A DNA stretch of 64,000 nucleotides from NCBI RefSeq assembly GCF_030440595.1, contig NZ_CP047452.1:744001-808000 (forward strand), written 5' to 3'. This stretch comes from Corynebacterium glucuronolyticum DSM 44120. GTDB lineage: Bacteria; Actinomycetota; Actinomycetes; Mycobacteriales; Mycobacteriaceae. The translations under genes and the position numbers were made by a program. A model generated the notes under the pieces. It was not told the DNA's origin, searched no databases, and was given only the letters and a program-made list of their open reading frames with translations. Of this stretch, positions 26,487 to 32,890 are shown in pieces. How positions within the stretch are numbered: the stretch's first letter is position 1; each line of letters opens with the position of its first letter.

Positions 26487-26846
26487 CTAGGGCGACTCCG
26501 GTTCCTCAAGCCTGGGGGTCCGCTTCTGTGCAGCAGCCTTACCCTCCTTGGCCAAACGGAGAGCGCGCTCGCGCCGGGATTTGAGATCATCTGCAGGGCG
26601 TACATCATTTTCAGCTGATGCAATGACTGAAACCATAGAGATGCCGAGCCCGGCGCAAATGGCAGAAAGCTCGTCGATGTTGATCGCTCGGAGTCCGCGA
26701 AGTTGTTTCGAAAGCTGAGATTGTGAGATGCCGGTTGCTTTTGCGAGTTGCATCTGGGTTACGCCACTTTCTTCCCTTATAGCCATCAAGTGCGCTGCAA
26801 CAGCTTTCCCGAAGGCTTCGATCGTGGCTTTCTTTTCTGGGCTCAT
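26487..26846 (-). CDS. XRE-family phage repressor (CI-like)
   Basis: This 119-aa repressor has a helix-turn-helix at about residues 28-60 (TQMQLAKATGISQSQLSKQLRG). It lacks a LexA-like autocleavage domain, so inactivation is likely to depend on the ImmA protease next to it rather than on RecA. The C-terminal tail is highly charged. It is divergent from a small Cro-like gene at 26925, and both promoters overlap one palindrome. The start codon coincides with the predicted transcription start, so the mRNA may be leaderless. Confidence 0.85.
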   Translation of the reverse strand: MSPEKKATIEAFGKAVAAHLMAIREESGVTQMQLAKATGISQSQLSKQLRGLRAINIDELSAICAGLGISMVSVIASAENDVRPADDLKSRRERALRLAKEGKAAAQKRTPRLEEPESP

Positions 26847-26851
26847 GCTTC

Positions 26852-26938
26852 AGATTATGCCAGGTCAGGCGGAATAGTTCAAATGAACTTGACACAATAT
26901 GCCAAATGAACTAGCGTATGAAATATGCCAATCGAACT
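26852..26938. promoter_or_regulatory. Divergent lysogeny switch: promoters and operators
   Basis: On the minus strand, TTGAAC (26877-26882) and CATAAT (26854-26859) are spaced 17 bases and would start transcription at the repressor ATG. On the plus strand, TTGACA (26889-26894) and TAGCGT (26912-26917) are spaced 17 bases and would start at the Cro-like ATG. The palindrome AGTTCAAATGAACT (26876-26889) covers the minus -35 and touches the plus -35; further half sites are TGAACT 26907 and CGAACT 26933. Confidence 0.65.
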
Positions 26939-27164
26939 AAAGAGCAGCTCTGCCACGGTTGCAGAGGAGATAAGAGCGGAGATGGCTCGCCAAAAAATAT
27001 CAGTTAATGCACTTGCTGAATGTATCGGCATGCCCATCTCGACGCTACGTCGAAGCATTAACGGGAGTCGGCCCTTTGGTGTGGACGAAGTATTCAAAGT
27101 GACACAAGCGCTGAATGTTTCCGCAACGTCCATCATTCAGCGAGCAGAGAAGCTTGCATCATAG
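26925..27164 (+). CDS. Cro-like XRE regulator
   Basis: This 79-aa DNA-binding protein is mostly one helix-turn-helix domain (ISVNALAECIGMPISTLRRS at residues ~25-44). It is the first gene of the rightward early operon and faces the repressor, so it is the probable Cro counterpart. The ATG is at the predicted +1 of its promoter and lacks a ribosome site, consistent with leaderless translation. Confidence 0.78.
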   Translation: MPIELKSSSATVAEEIRAEMARQKISVNALAECIGMPISTLRRSINGSRPFGVDEVFKVTQALNVSATSIIQRAEKLAS

Positions 27165-27200
27165 CGCGCCGGGATCGTCGAAAAGCGAAAGGAAACAACG

Positions 27201-27713
27201 GTGCTTGAGTTCATAGATAGCTTGGATTTGGATCCATGGGTCCAGGCGTTGGTGACCATCGAACTGGTTTTGTGGTGCTACATCATTGGTAGCTGGATTC
27301 TTAGGTTTCTGTGTAGGTTGTCGGCCACCCTGGTCGATCTCCTTCCCGCGAGAACAGGCGCTTATGACGTGCCCACCGGCCAAGGGGAACCCGGGTCGGA
27401 CGATTACTTTGTCGAAACTGTGCTGATTCAGAAAGATGCTTACGAAAATAGAGGCGGAAGCGCGCTAATAACCCGTAACGCCATATCTCGACAGGATTGG
27501 GAGCGCCAGAGCGGTATCGAACCCGAAGAGCCTCCGCGCGAAGCCCCGGCCAGCACGGTACTGCATCAAACCATGCGACCATCACTTCCTCCAACTCAGA
27601 CAGGTTCATCCTTGTTACCAGCAAGTCACCGGGCTCAAAACGAGGGGTCGAATGAAGACGATTCCACTGCCCGCCAACAGTTGCCCACACCTCAAATTGG
27701 TGAAGAGGAGTGA
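27201..27713 (+). CDS. Possible small membrane protein (overlapped antisense)
   Basis: This 170-aa frame starts with GTG six bases after a copy of the conserved leader and encodes one hydrophobic helix (ALVTIELVLWCYIIGSWIL, about residues 16-34). From about residue 35 onward it overlaps a convincing minus-strand gene, and its C-terminal half is low-complexity and shadow-like. Either the N-terminal part is a gene fragment cut by insertion of the minus-strand cassette, or the two genes overlap tail to tail by 412 bases. No family is recognised. Confidence 0.35.
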   Translation: MLEFIDSLDLDPWVQALVTIELVLWCYIIGSWILRFLCRLSATLVDLLPARTGAYDVPTGQGEPGSDDYFVETVLIQKDAYENRGGSALITRNAISRQDWERQSGIEPEEPPREAPASTVLHQTMRPSLPPTQTGSSLLPASHRAQNEGSNEDDSTARQQLPTPQIGEEE

Positions 27714-27882
27714 TGCCCTTATGGGCGATCTTCAGCTCAGGAAAAGGGCCATGAACGCGCTCGATCTGAATCGAATAAGCGGAGTTGAGTCGCTGCTCTT
27801 GCTGAAGCTGTTTCGTTGCCAGCCACACCGTTATCGGCGCGAAGCCGAGACTGGCCAGACCGACAATCAAGTTCCAATCCAT
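27301..27882 (-). CDS. N-terminally membrane-anchored accessory protein
   Basis: This 193-aa protein has an N-terminal membrane anchor (LIVGLASLGFAPITVWLA, residues 5-22), a short coiled segment, and a beta-rich cytosolic domain with KIAHKGITPLHQFEVWATV. Codon use on this strand is normal for the prophage. It lies against the direction of the early operon, as phage morons do, and follows another minus gene (27973-28353). Superinfection exclusion or host-fitness roles are typical for such cassettes, but none can be assigned from sequence. The C-terminal ~50 residues are Arg-rich. Confidence 0.6.
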   Translation of the reverse strand: MDWNLIVGLASLGFAPITVWLATKQLQQEQRLNSAYSIQIERVHGPFPELKIAHKGITPLHQFEVWATVGGQWNRLHSTPRFEPGDLLVTRMNLSELEEVMVAWFDAVPCWPGLRAEALRVRYRSGAPNPVEIWRYGLLARFRLYFRKHLSESAQFRQSNRPTRVPLGRWARHKRLFSREGDRPGWPTTYTET

Positions 27883-27972
27883 ATGTACGACCGTAAACCA
27901 CGAACTGTGAAGGTGCGGGATCTAAAAAGCATCCATCAGTCGAAAAAGCGAAAGGAAGAACCGATGCAGCAG

Positions 27973-28353
27973 TTATTTCGACTCAGGTGGCGTGGTGCCC
28001 CGCTTGTTGAATTTGGGGTCGTCCCATTCGAAGAAGATCGGGTCACCGCAACCATCGCCAAGGTCAAGGACACGGTAACCGTAGTTGGTGTCCCCGTCGA
28101 AGATGTCCATAAGTTGGTGACGTTGGTATTCCGTCAGGTACTGCGGAATCTCGGGGTCTCGCGGGTCGTCGAACTCGAACCTCACATCGTCATCTGCGCG
28201 GATCCACAGGTCGATCGAGTCATCGGCGCGAAGGTTCAACGCTACACCGCCCTCGCGGAGGTCACCGACAGCAGTAGAGATCCAGGGGTAGGCCCAGTAA
28301 CCCATCTCGTATTTGTAACCGTTGATGTTAAGCGTGAAGGTTTTCTCTCTCAT
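27973..28353 (-). CDS. Acidic accessory protein (moron)
   Basis: This 126-aa acidic protein has no signal or membrane helix; it is rich in Asp, Tyr and Trp (GYKYEMGYWAYPWIS, RADDDVRFEFDDPRD). Codon third positions are strongly GC, showing that this strand is coding; the opposite frame is Arg/Val-rich and shadow-like. No ribosome site precedes the ATG, so a leaderless mRNA is possible. It sits upstream of 27301-27882 on the minus strand and probably forms a two-gene cassette with it. The size and acidity would suit a DNA-mimic or inhibitor, but that is speculation. Confidence 0.65.
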   Translation of the reverse strand: MREKTFTLNINGYKYEMGYWAYPWISTAVGDLREGGVALNLRADDSIDLWIRADDDVRFEFDDPRDPEIPQYLTEYQRHQLMDIFDGDTNYGYRVLDLGDGCGDPIFFEWDDPKFNKRGTTPPESK

Positions 28354-28474
28354 ATCAGAAAGCGTGTCCGACGCAGAAGGGGTGTGGGGTTAGCTTCCAG
28401 AAACCGCCCGAGAGCTGCGAATGAACCCCCTACCAGTGAGTCTCTTCTGAAGGCAAGGAAAGGGTGAACGGCTA

Positions 28475-28651
28475 ATGGCTTGGATAAAAAAGAAGCCACT
28501 CACGCTTCCGAAACGGAATTTCTTCACCAAAGACGAATTGATCGAAGCCCTTGAAGGCTTGGGTCTCCGTGCCCATGAAATCTCCGTCGAGGGTAGCGGA
28601 ACCGCAACCCACAACCGTCGAAAAGCGAAAGGAAATAGCCATGAGTCTTGA
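28475..28651 (+). CDS. Small basic early protein
   Basis: This is a 58-aa ORF with AAGGAAAGGG just upstream of its ATG. It reads MAWIKKKPLTLPKRNFFTKD and continues with ELIEALEGLGLRAHEISVEG, a plausible compact alpha/beta mini-protein. Its last eight codons pass through the leader repeat and overlap the next gene's start (28641). Function is unknown. Confidence 0.55.
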   Translation: MAWIKKKPLTLPKRNFFTKDELIEALEGLGLRAHEISVEGSGTATHNRRKAKGNSHES

Positions 28652-28850
28652 AAACACCTCTCTCGAGGAACTGCATGTCGTGATGAAGGAGACCGCAATG
28701 TGTGCCTGCGACGTGATGGTCGACGAGCCGGACAACAAGCAGATGATCGACCACTACTTGGCGGTCTACCGGGAGTACCGCGACGAGTTGGACCGGCGAA
28801 TGGCAAAGCACCTTCAGGAGTGTGAGGGCAGGGGCCAGAACCGTTCGTAG
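28641..28850 (+). CDS. Small early protein
   Basis: This is a 69-aa acidic helical protein. The ATG at 28641 is six bases after the conserved GTCGAAAAGCGAAAGGAA leader. It contains VDEPDNKQMIDHYLAVYREY and two cysteines (CACDV). No family is recognised. It is followed eight bases later by the tRNA-like element. Confidence 0.6.
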   Translation: MSLENTSLEELHVVMKETAMCACDVMVDEPDNKQMIDHYLAVYREYRDELDRRMAKHLQECEGRGQNRS

Positions 28851-28857
28851 AAAGCCA

Positions 28858-28915
28858 GCTTGTGTAGCTCAGAGGCAAGAGCCTAGGCGCGTCGGTTCGA
28901 GTCCGGCCACAAGCG
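28858..28915 (+). ncRNA. tRNA-like element lacking an anticodon arm
   Basis: A perfect 7-bp acceptor stem (GCTTGTG 28858-28864 / CACAAGC 28908-28914), TA at positions 8-9, a 4-bp D stem (GCTC/GAGC) with an AGAGGCAA loop, and a 5-bp T stem (GTCGG/CCGGC) around a TTCGAGT loop are all present. Only eight bases (CTAGGCGC) separate the D and T arms, so the anticodon stem-loop is missing. No CCA is encoded. It is either a tRNA gene with a precise deletion or a dedicated tRNA mimic. Confidence 0.65.
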
Positions 28916-28917
28916 CT

Positions 28918-28995
28918 GGTGAGGCAGCGGGGAAACGTGTTCGCCCCGTGCAAGGGTGCCCCCTATCCGAATAGGCAAGGACAACCTGTCTCACC
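28918..28995 (+). ncRNA. Predicted multi-stem RNA next to tRNA-like element
   Basis: GGTGAGGCAG (28918-28927) can pair with CTGTCTCACC (28986-28995), ten pairs with one G-U. It encloses CGGGG/CCCCG (28928-28948) and CCTAT/ATAGG (28962-28975). It starts three bases after the tRNA-like fold and ends 37 bases before the next gene. It may be one transcript with it or a structured 5' leader. Confidence 0.5.
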
Positions 28996-29031
28996 TCACA
29001 TACCAAGAAGAAGCAGAAGGAAGGAGGCATC

Positions 29032-29433
29032 ATGAGTACGCATGAGAGCCATACCGACGATATTGCACAAGCGCGTGAGGAATACCTAGCAAAGCACCCG
29101 TTCGACCCTCATGGAAATGCCTTCATAGGTTTCGACAGTGACGGTTTGCCAGCGGGATTCCTCACTTTCCCAAACACGGATGATCTGCAGGTTTTGGCGG
29201 CGAAATTCGGAATCGAATTTATCGCAGTCGCACACAACGATGACGAAGCCGTCGAATGGCTAGCCAACATCATAAAGGTGACGGAAAACGCTGAAGTTGC
29301 CGGAATCATGCTTGCCTATGTGCTCCGCTGCATCGCACCGATCATTGGGCAGGTCGTTAAGGAATGCCCGGGACTCGAGGCGAAAATGCGGAAAAACTCA
29401 GTCGACTGCTGGAAGAAGGAATGTCAGCTATGA
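29032..29433 (+). CDS. Hypothetical early protein
   Basis: This is a 133-aa protein of unknown family with a strong AGGAAGGAGG ribosome site. The N-terminal 30 residues are acidic and helical; the middle contains a DDLQVLAAKFGIEFIAVAHN alpha/beta segment, and the C-terminus is Lys-rich with two cysteines. It opens a run of tightly overlapping genes (each start overlaps the previous stop), implying one polycistronic early message. Confidence 0.65.
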   Translation: MSTHESHTDDIAQAREEYLAKHPFDPHGNAFIGFDSDGLPAGFLTFPNTDDLQVLAAKFGIEFIAVAHNDDEAVEWLANIIKVTENAEVAGIMLAYVLRCIAPIIGQVVKECPGLEAKMRKNSVDCWKKECQL

Positions 29434-29753
29434 AGCTAGTCGCAATGAACGGCAACGAGCCCATTACCACAAGCCTGATTATCGCAGAAGGCACTGAGAA
29501 CCAGCATGCCAGCGTGCTCCGTCTAGTGCGTGAAAACCTTGAAGACTTCGAGGAGTTCGGCAGGGTCGGATTTGAAATCCAAACCTTTGAGACAGCAGGT
29601 GGCCCACAGAATCGCACCATCGCGGTCGCGGAAAAGCTCGGGTTGAAACCTCCAGTTGATGAATCCCTGGGCTTGGAACTAAAGACGCGGAACGGTGTGC
29701 AGGCTCTGGGCGCTGAGAAGGAAAAGGAAACAGGGGAAAATCCATGGCATTAA
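29430..29753 (+). CDS. Rha-family phage regulatory protein (short form)
   Basis: This 107-aa product resembles the N-terminal part of Rha-family phage regulators: ITTSLIIAEGTENQHASVLR followed by ENLEDFEEFGRVGFEIQ. The usual ~30 residues with the ATLL(M/L)T motif after the NRTIAV segment are absent, so it is a shortened version. The start at 29430 overlaps the previous stop by four bases. Rha proteins influence lytic growth in some phages; here the role is uncertain because of the truncation. Confidence 0.6.
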   Translation: MKLVAMNGNEPITTSLIIAEGTENQHASVLRLVRENLEDFEEFGRVGFEIQTFETAGGPQNRTIAVAEKLGLKPPVDESLGLELKTRNGVQALGAEKEKETGENPWH

Positions 29754-29926
29754 AACTTTTAACTTATGCGGAGGTGATGGAGACCCTGTCATGTTCGAAG
29801 AACACGGTGAGGAAGCTGTACCTCGAGGGGCATCTAGAACGGTTCAAGGATGGGCGTCGCGTGCGCTTTACCGAGCGTTCCGTGAAGGCCTACATCGACG
29901 CCAATTTGTACAGGCTAGGTGCATGA
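29744..29926 (+). CDS. Excisionase-like HTH protein (AlpA/MerR type)
   Basis: This 60-aa winged-helix protein matches the excisionase/AlpA family: LLTYAEVMETLSCSKNTVRK, then YLEGHLERFKDGRRVRFTER and a C-terminal helix. It overlaps the preceding gene by ten bases. Such proteins bend DNA at att sites or act as small transcription factors. It is the best candidate for the Xis of this prophage, although it lies ~7 kb from the integrase. Confidence 0.78.
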   Translation: MALKLLTYAEVMETLSCSKNTVRKLYLEGHLERFKDGRRVRFTERSVKAYIDANLYRLGA

Positions 29927-30147
29927 AAATGACCAAGGGAATTGAACTGGACCGTGACGCGTACCGAGATTTATACCTGTGCCGCGAGGCAGGCTGGTGC
30001 CCGGCGGCACCGATTGTGGTGGAGCACTTTCAAGAGCTCGTCCGCTACGACCGTTGCCGGATGCGGTGGACTATTACCCGTAAGGCGGCGGAGGCGATGG
30101 CTCGCTATGAGGAGAGCCAGGAGGGGTTAATCCATGACGAACCGTGA
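29923..30147 (+). CDS. Hypothetical early protein
   Basis: This 74-aa protein is helical and charged and includes DRDAYRDLYLCREAGWCPAA and KAAEAMARYEESQ. The ATG overlaps the excisionase-like stop (ATGA). No family is recognised. Tight coupling marks it as part of the early operon. Confidence 0.6.
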   Translation: MKMTKGIELDRDAYRDLYLCREAGWCPAAPIVVEHFQELVRYDRCRMRWTITRKAAEAMARYEESQEGLIHDEP

Positions 30148-30403
30148 GATACCAACAAGCGTCAAACTCGACTACGGGACGTATCACGACCTTGTCACAG
30201 AAGCGAGCCGAAACAAATCAAAGCTAAGCCTTGTTGAGCGCCGCGCACTGGAGAGGATTGCCTGCGGCAGTCCCGTTCGCCCAATGCTGGTCATTGAGTT
30301 GCATCGCCAGGGCCTTATTCGAGTGAAGAAAGACAAATCCAAGTGGGTTCCCATCGATCCAACAGACCGTGGGCTGAAAGTACTGGCAGGGGAGAAGAAG
30401 TGA
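30134..30403 (+). CDS. Hypothetical early protein (winged-helix-like)
   Basis: This is an 89-aa basic protein that starts inside the previous gene (ATG 30134). The pattern SLVERRALERIACGSPVRPM followed by LVIELHRQGLIRV resembles a winged-helix element, with a C-terminal PTDRGLKVLAG typical of marker genes in phage early operons. Function is unknown. Confidence 0.55.
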   Translation: MTNREIPTSVKLDYGTYHDLVTEASRNKSKLSLVERRALERIACGSPVRPMLVIELHRQGLIRVKKDKSKWVPIDPTDRGLKVLAGEKK

Positions 30404-30411
30404 GTGACGCC

Positions 30412-31017
30412 TTAACCCCGTCTACGGATAGTTCCGTTGCCATCGGAGTGGCGGAGTTCATGCTCAGCTACTGTGGCCGTTTTGGCGACATCTGGCGTGC
30501 GCCAGAGAATCAGCATAAACAAGCCAGTGGCAGGTTTACCCCGACAGCGAACGAAGGCGATTTTGGCGTCGCAGAGGACGCTGCGGGCCGTGAAACCCAG
30601 GCGATCGCTGAAGTGATGCTGGTTAAGGCTAGAAAGGTCGAGCTTGATATCGCCGAAACCGGCCATGCCCTGATCCGGCCTATTGGCTATAGCACGGGAA
30701 TGTGCCTCGACGAAGACGGTCACATAAAGGGCTGCATAGGCGCTGGCATCCATTTCAATGGCCAACTCGTTGCGGTCATCGGCCTTGATACCCCAGGCGT
30801 AGATCAGATTATCCGAGGTTGTGATGGTCGCCCTCTTGCCGATCGCATTCGTATCCTTAGCCAGCTCGTTCGCTTCTTCTGCGAGGCTGTTGGCTTCGCG
30901 AGCAACATTGACGCTTTCTCAAGCGGTTTCGTTAGCAATTTCCGTCTGGCAGCCAGTGATCTTCGCGATGCTGTTCGCGAGTATCGCGACAGTGAGACCG
31001 TCGACGACGCTATGCAT
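30412..31017 (-). pseudogene. Broken membrane-anchored coiled-coil protein (antisense)
   Basis: Read on the minus strand, this stretch encodes a hydrophobic N-terminus (SVVDGLTVAILANSIAKITG), a heptad-like segment (REANSLAEEANELAKDTNAI) and a beta-rich domain. A single in-frame TGA (bases 30919-30921) interrupts it after EIANETA, where Arg (CGA) would fit. The type of protein resembles the minus-strand gene at 27301-27882. The opposite frame on the plus strand (GTG 30400 to 31056) is open and overlaps both neighbours by four bases, so it is a serious alternative; I favour the minus strand on amino-acid pattern. Confidence 0.45.
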
Positions 31018-31052
31018 TCCAAAGAACCCCAAGGCAACAAGGAGACAGAAAA

Positions 31053-31208
31053 ATGAATGAGGCTTTGCGTGCCCAGGTGCGTGGCCGCACTCGACTCGCA
31101 TGGGCAACAGGGATCGCTGGCCTTATCGGCGGTTTCATCTTCCATGCGTGGATCGCAATGCCACCAGTGTGGCTGGACCAGCTGCAGGCGGTGGGCTCAT
31201 GCCTGTAA
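31053..31208 (+). CDS. Small membrane protein
   Basis: This is a 51-aa ORF with an AAGGAGACAG ribosome site. A basic N-terminus (RAQVRGRTRLAW) is followed by one transmembrane helix (ATGIAGLIGGFIFHAWIA). It fits the run of tiny overlapping genes. Function is unknown. Confidence 0.6.
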   Translation: MNEALRAQVRGRTRLAWATGIAGLIGGFIFHAWIAMPPVWLDQLQAVGSCL

Positions 31209-31309
31209 AAGTTCCCGTCGTGCCGTTTGTAGCCGTGGCAACCCGGCTAGGCGATCACCCGATTTTCGATTTCGTTTATTACATCTGCGAGCTGCTGGCT
31301 CGCGTCTAA
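31199..31309 (+). CDS. Tiny hydrophobic protein
   Basis: This 36-aa ORF starts ten bases before the previous stop and reads MPVKVPVVPFVAVATRLGDH followed by a short amphipathic end. It may be a real micro-protein or a coupling ORF. There is no other support. Confidence 0.4.
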   Translation: MPVKVPVVPFVAVATRLGDHPIFDFVYYICELLARV

Positions 31310-31320
31310 GGAGACTTTCA

Positions 31321-31452
31321 ATGACTGATAGATATTTTCGCCATGAAGAAGATAGGCGTGCCGACGAACGCGCCGAATGGCTGTCACTTGCTGGAATCAT
31401 CGGTGTGGCCATAGCTGTGGTTTCTATTGCGTTTCTGGTGGCGTGGCTATGA
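31321..31452 (+). CDS. Small single-pass membrane protein
   Basis: This is a 43-aa ORF with a GGAGACTTTCA leader. It has a highly charged N-terminus (DRYFRHEEDRRADERAEW) and one helix (LAGIIGVAIAVVSIAFLVAWL), giving an N-in membrane micro-protein. It overlaps the next start by four bases. Confidence 0.6.
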   Translation: MTDRYFRHEEDRRADERAEWLSLAGIIGVAIAVVSIAFLVAWL

Positions 31453-31640
31453 GTGCGAATTTTGTGACCCATGTTGACAGGCACAGTGATGGCGTGCGAA
31501 TCACACGTGTGCTGGGGGAGAAGAAATACAAACATCCGCCGAAGGTTTTCGAAATTGACCTTGGACCAGAAGAATTCCTTGAATTCGCTGAGGCTGTCTC
31601 GGAGGCAGCAACCGCGATGGTGGGGGATGACCTGCCATGA
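31449..31640 (+). CDS. Hypothetical early protein
   Basis: This is a 63-aa protein with an N-terminal beta-rich part (VDRHSDGVRITRVLGEKKY) and a C-terminal acidic helix (DLGPEEFLEFAEAVSEAATA). Both its ends overlap neighbours by four bases. Family unknown. Confidence 0.6.
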   Translation: MSANFVTHVDRHSDGVRITRVLGEKKYKHPPKVFEIDLGPEEFLEFAEAVSEAATAMVGDDLP

Positions 31641-32203
31641 GTGAAGCACTGAAGATGCTGGAAGCTCACTCCATCGCTGCGATGGAATTGCTCGCTGTCT
31701 TGGAAAATGGAGATGTAGACGTCTCGGAGAAGCTTCGTGAAGTCTACGCTTTCACAGGCTCGACGGCCACCACTATCGCTGAACTCGGTGGGGATACCGA
31801 AGTTCAGGACCGGATCAGCGAGCTTGAGGCTGCGCTTGCTGACGCGACGAATCTGCTAGAAGAGCGCGAGAGTCAATGCCGAAACACTGCCAAACGCGCA
31901 ATAGCAGCAGAGGCTCGAGTAACAGCACTAGAAGACGATCTAGCTGGCTTGGATCAGGAACATGCTAAGCAAATCGCGCAGTTCGAGAAGGTCAATAGCG
32001 GCCTCGAGAAAGAGCTCGAGCGCGCCGGACATGAGGTCGGAATCTCCGATGATGTGCCGACTGGCGTGGTAACCGCCCATAAACGCCTGGCTGAAGGCCT
32101 AAAGAAATACGGCGATGGTGACTACGAGGCGGCACTGAAGAAGCTAATCGTTGCGGAAAAAACACTGCAGAAAATTGATGGAAGGACATTCGACTATGAC
32201 TGA
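31637..32203 (+). CDS. Coiled-coil hypothetical protein
   Basis: This is a 188-aa protein dominated by a long coiled coil at about residues 55-135 (EVQDRISELEAALADATNLL and following heptads), with a short C-terminal repeat-like region (KKYGDGDYEAALKKLIVAEK) resembling a TPR helix pair. It has no membrane segment. It is translationally coupled to its neighbours. Function is unknown. Confidence 0.6.
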   Translation: MSEALKMLEAHSIAAMELLAVLENGDVDVSEKLREVYAFTGSTATTIAELGGDTEVQDRISELEAALADATNLLEERESQCRNTAKRAIAAEARVTALEDDLAGLDQEHAKQIAQFEKVNSGLEKELERAGHEVGISDDVPTGVVTAHKRLAEGLKKYGDGDYEAALKKLIVAEKTLQKIDGRTFDYD

Positions 32204-32432
32204 CAAGACGTTGATCTCTGAAGAGCTCGCTGAGCGAATTCATGGGATCACCCACACAGCGTGTGTCGGCTTAGTGGCTGCACTGACTGATGCTGGCGTA
32301 AATTACTCGCGTCATTTGTACCGCCTCCAGGCGGCCGAACCTGCCGTGGAGTCGATGGTTCGCGGGTATTGCGACGGTGAATTACGAGAATTCAACGAGT
32401 TCGTCGCCAAGAGCGAGGGCAATCATGTCTAG
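32196..32432 (+). CDS. Hypothetical early protein
   Basis: This is a 78-aa ORF starting eight bases inside the previous gene. It contains TLISEELAERIHGITHTACV and a helical acidic C-terminus. No family is recognised. Confidence 0.55.
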   Translation: MTDKTLISEELAERIHGITHTACVGLVAALTDAGVNYSRHLYRLQAAEPAVESMVRGYCDGELREFNEFVAKSEGNHV

Positions 32433-32745
32433 GGGAGGGAAGAACCTCTCCCGCTGCAAGTACTGTGGCGCGCCGATCAGGTGGGCGCCAACACGTTATG
32501 GAGCGCGCATGGCGGTGTCGGATTCGTCAGACCCGAAGGGAAGCATCATTTTCGATGACCGCTTCGCGGTCGCCCTGGGACCACAGGAGGCAGCCCTTGA
32601 ACGGGAGAGAGGAAGTCTCCTCTTCTTGGCGCATGCGGCAACGTGCCCGGCTGCGAAGAGGTCCTCGACCTCGTCGCGAATGCCGGAAAGCGTGCGCCGG
32701 CAGGTGGAGGCGTTGAAGGAGGCTCGCCGTGGCCACAAGCGCTGA
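32425..32745 (+). CDS. Zinc-ribbon-like small protein
   Basis: This is a 106-aa protein with an N-terminal CKYCGAPIRWAPT knuckle and a later His/Cys pair (HAATCP), a probable four-ligand zinc site framing residues ~9-75. Similar treble-clef phage proteins bind nucleic acid. The start at 32425 overlaps the previous stop. Confidence 0.6.
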   Translation: MSRGGKNLSRCKYCGAPIRWAPTRYGARMAVSDSSDPKGSIIFDDRFAVALGPQEAALERERGSLLFLAHAATCPAAKRSSTSSRMPESVRRQVEALKEARRGHKR

Positions 32746-32890
32746 CGAGTGGTGGGACTCCCTACCAGAAGAAAGGAAAACGCAGATCATGGGCTGGCTC
32801 GACCGCTCGCCAGGAATGGTCTCCGCGCCAGGCCAGCTCATGCTTTTAGCAGCAAAGGAGGATACAGATGCACATGATGGTGACGTGTGA
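32729..32890 (+). CDS. Small hypothetical protein
   Basis: This 53-aa ORF begins with GTG seven bases after AAGGAGG, an almost perfect ribosome site. It reads VATSADEWWDSLPEERKTQI and continues into a helical part (GWLDRSPGMVSAPGQLMLL). It overlaps the genes on both sides in other frames. The strong ribosome site supports it being real. Confidence 0.6.
   Translation: MATSADEWWDSLPEERKTQIMGWLDRSPGMVSAPGQLMLLAAKEDTDAHDGDV

Larger units (their letters stand above)
27177..28634 (+). repeat. Three copies of an early-gene translation leader
   Basis: GTCGAAAAGCGAAAGGAA occurs at 27177-27194 and 28617-28634, and with one extra A at 27939-27957. Each copy ends six bases before a start codon (GTG 27201, ATG 27964, ATG 28641). 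The repeats look like shared ribosome-binding leaders that could also serve as recombination points between small genes. Minus-strand genes 27301-28353 lie among them. Confidence 0.7.

Noticed and set aside
27964..28467. Plus-strand frame starting after the middle leader copy
   Set aside because: Its composition (Arg/Val-rich) is shadow-like and the minus-strand gene 27973-28353 has clear coding character; kept only as part of the leader-repeat finding.
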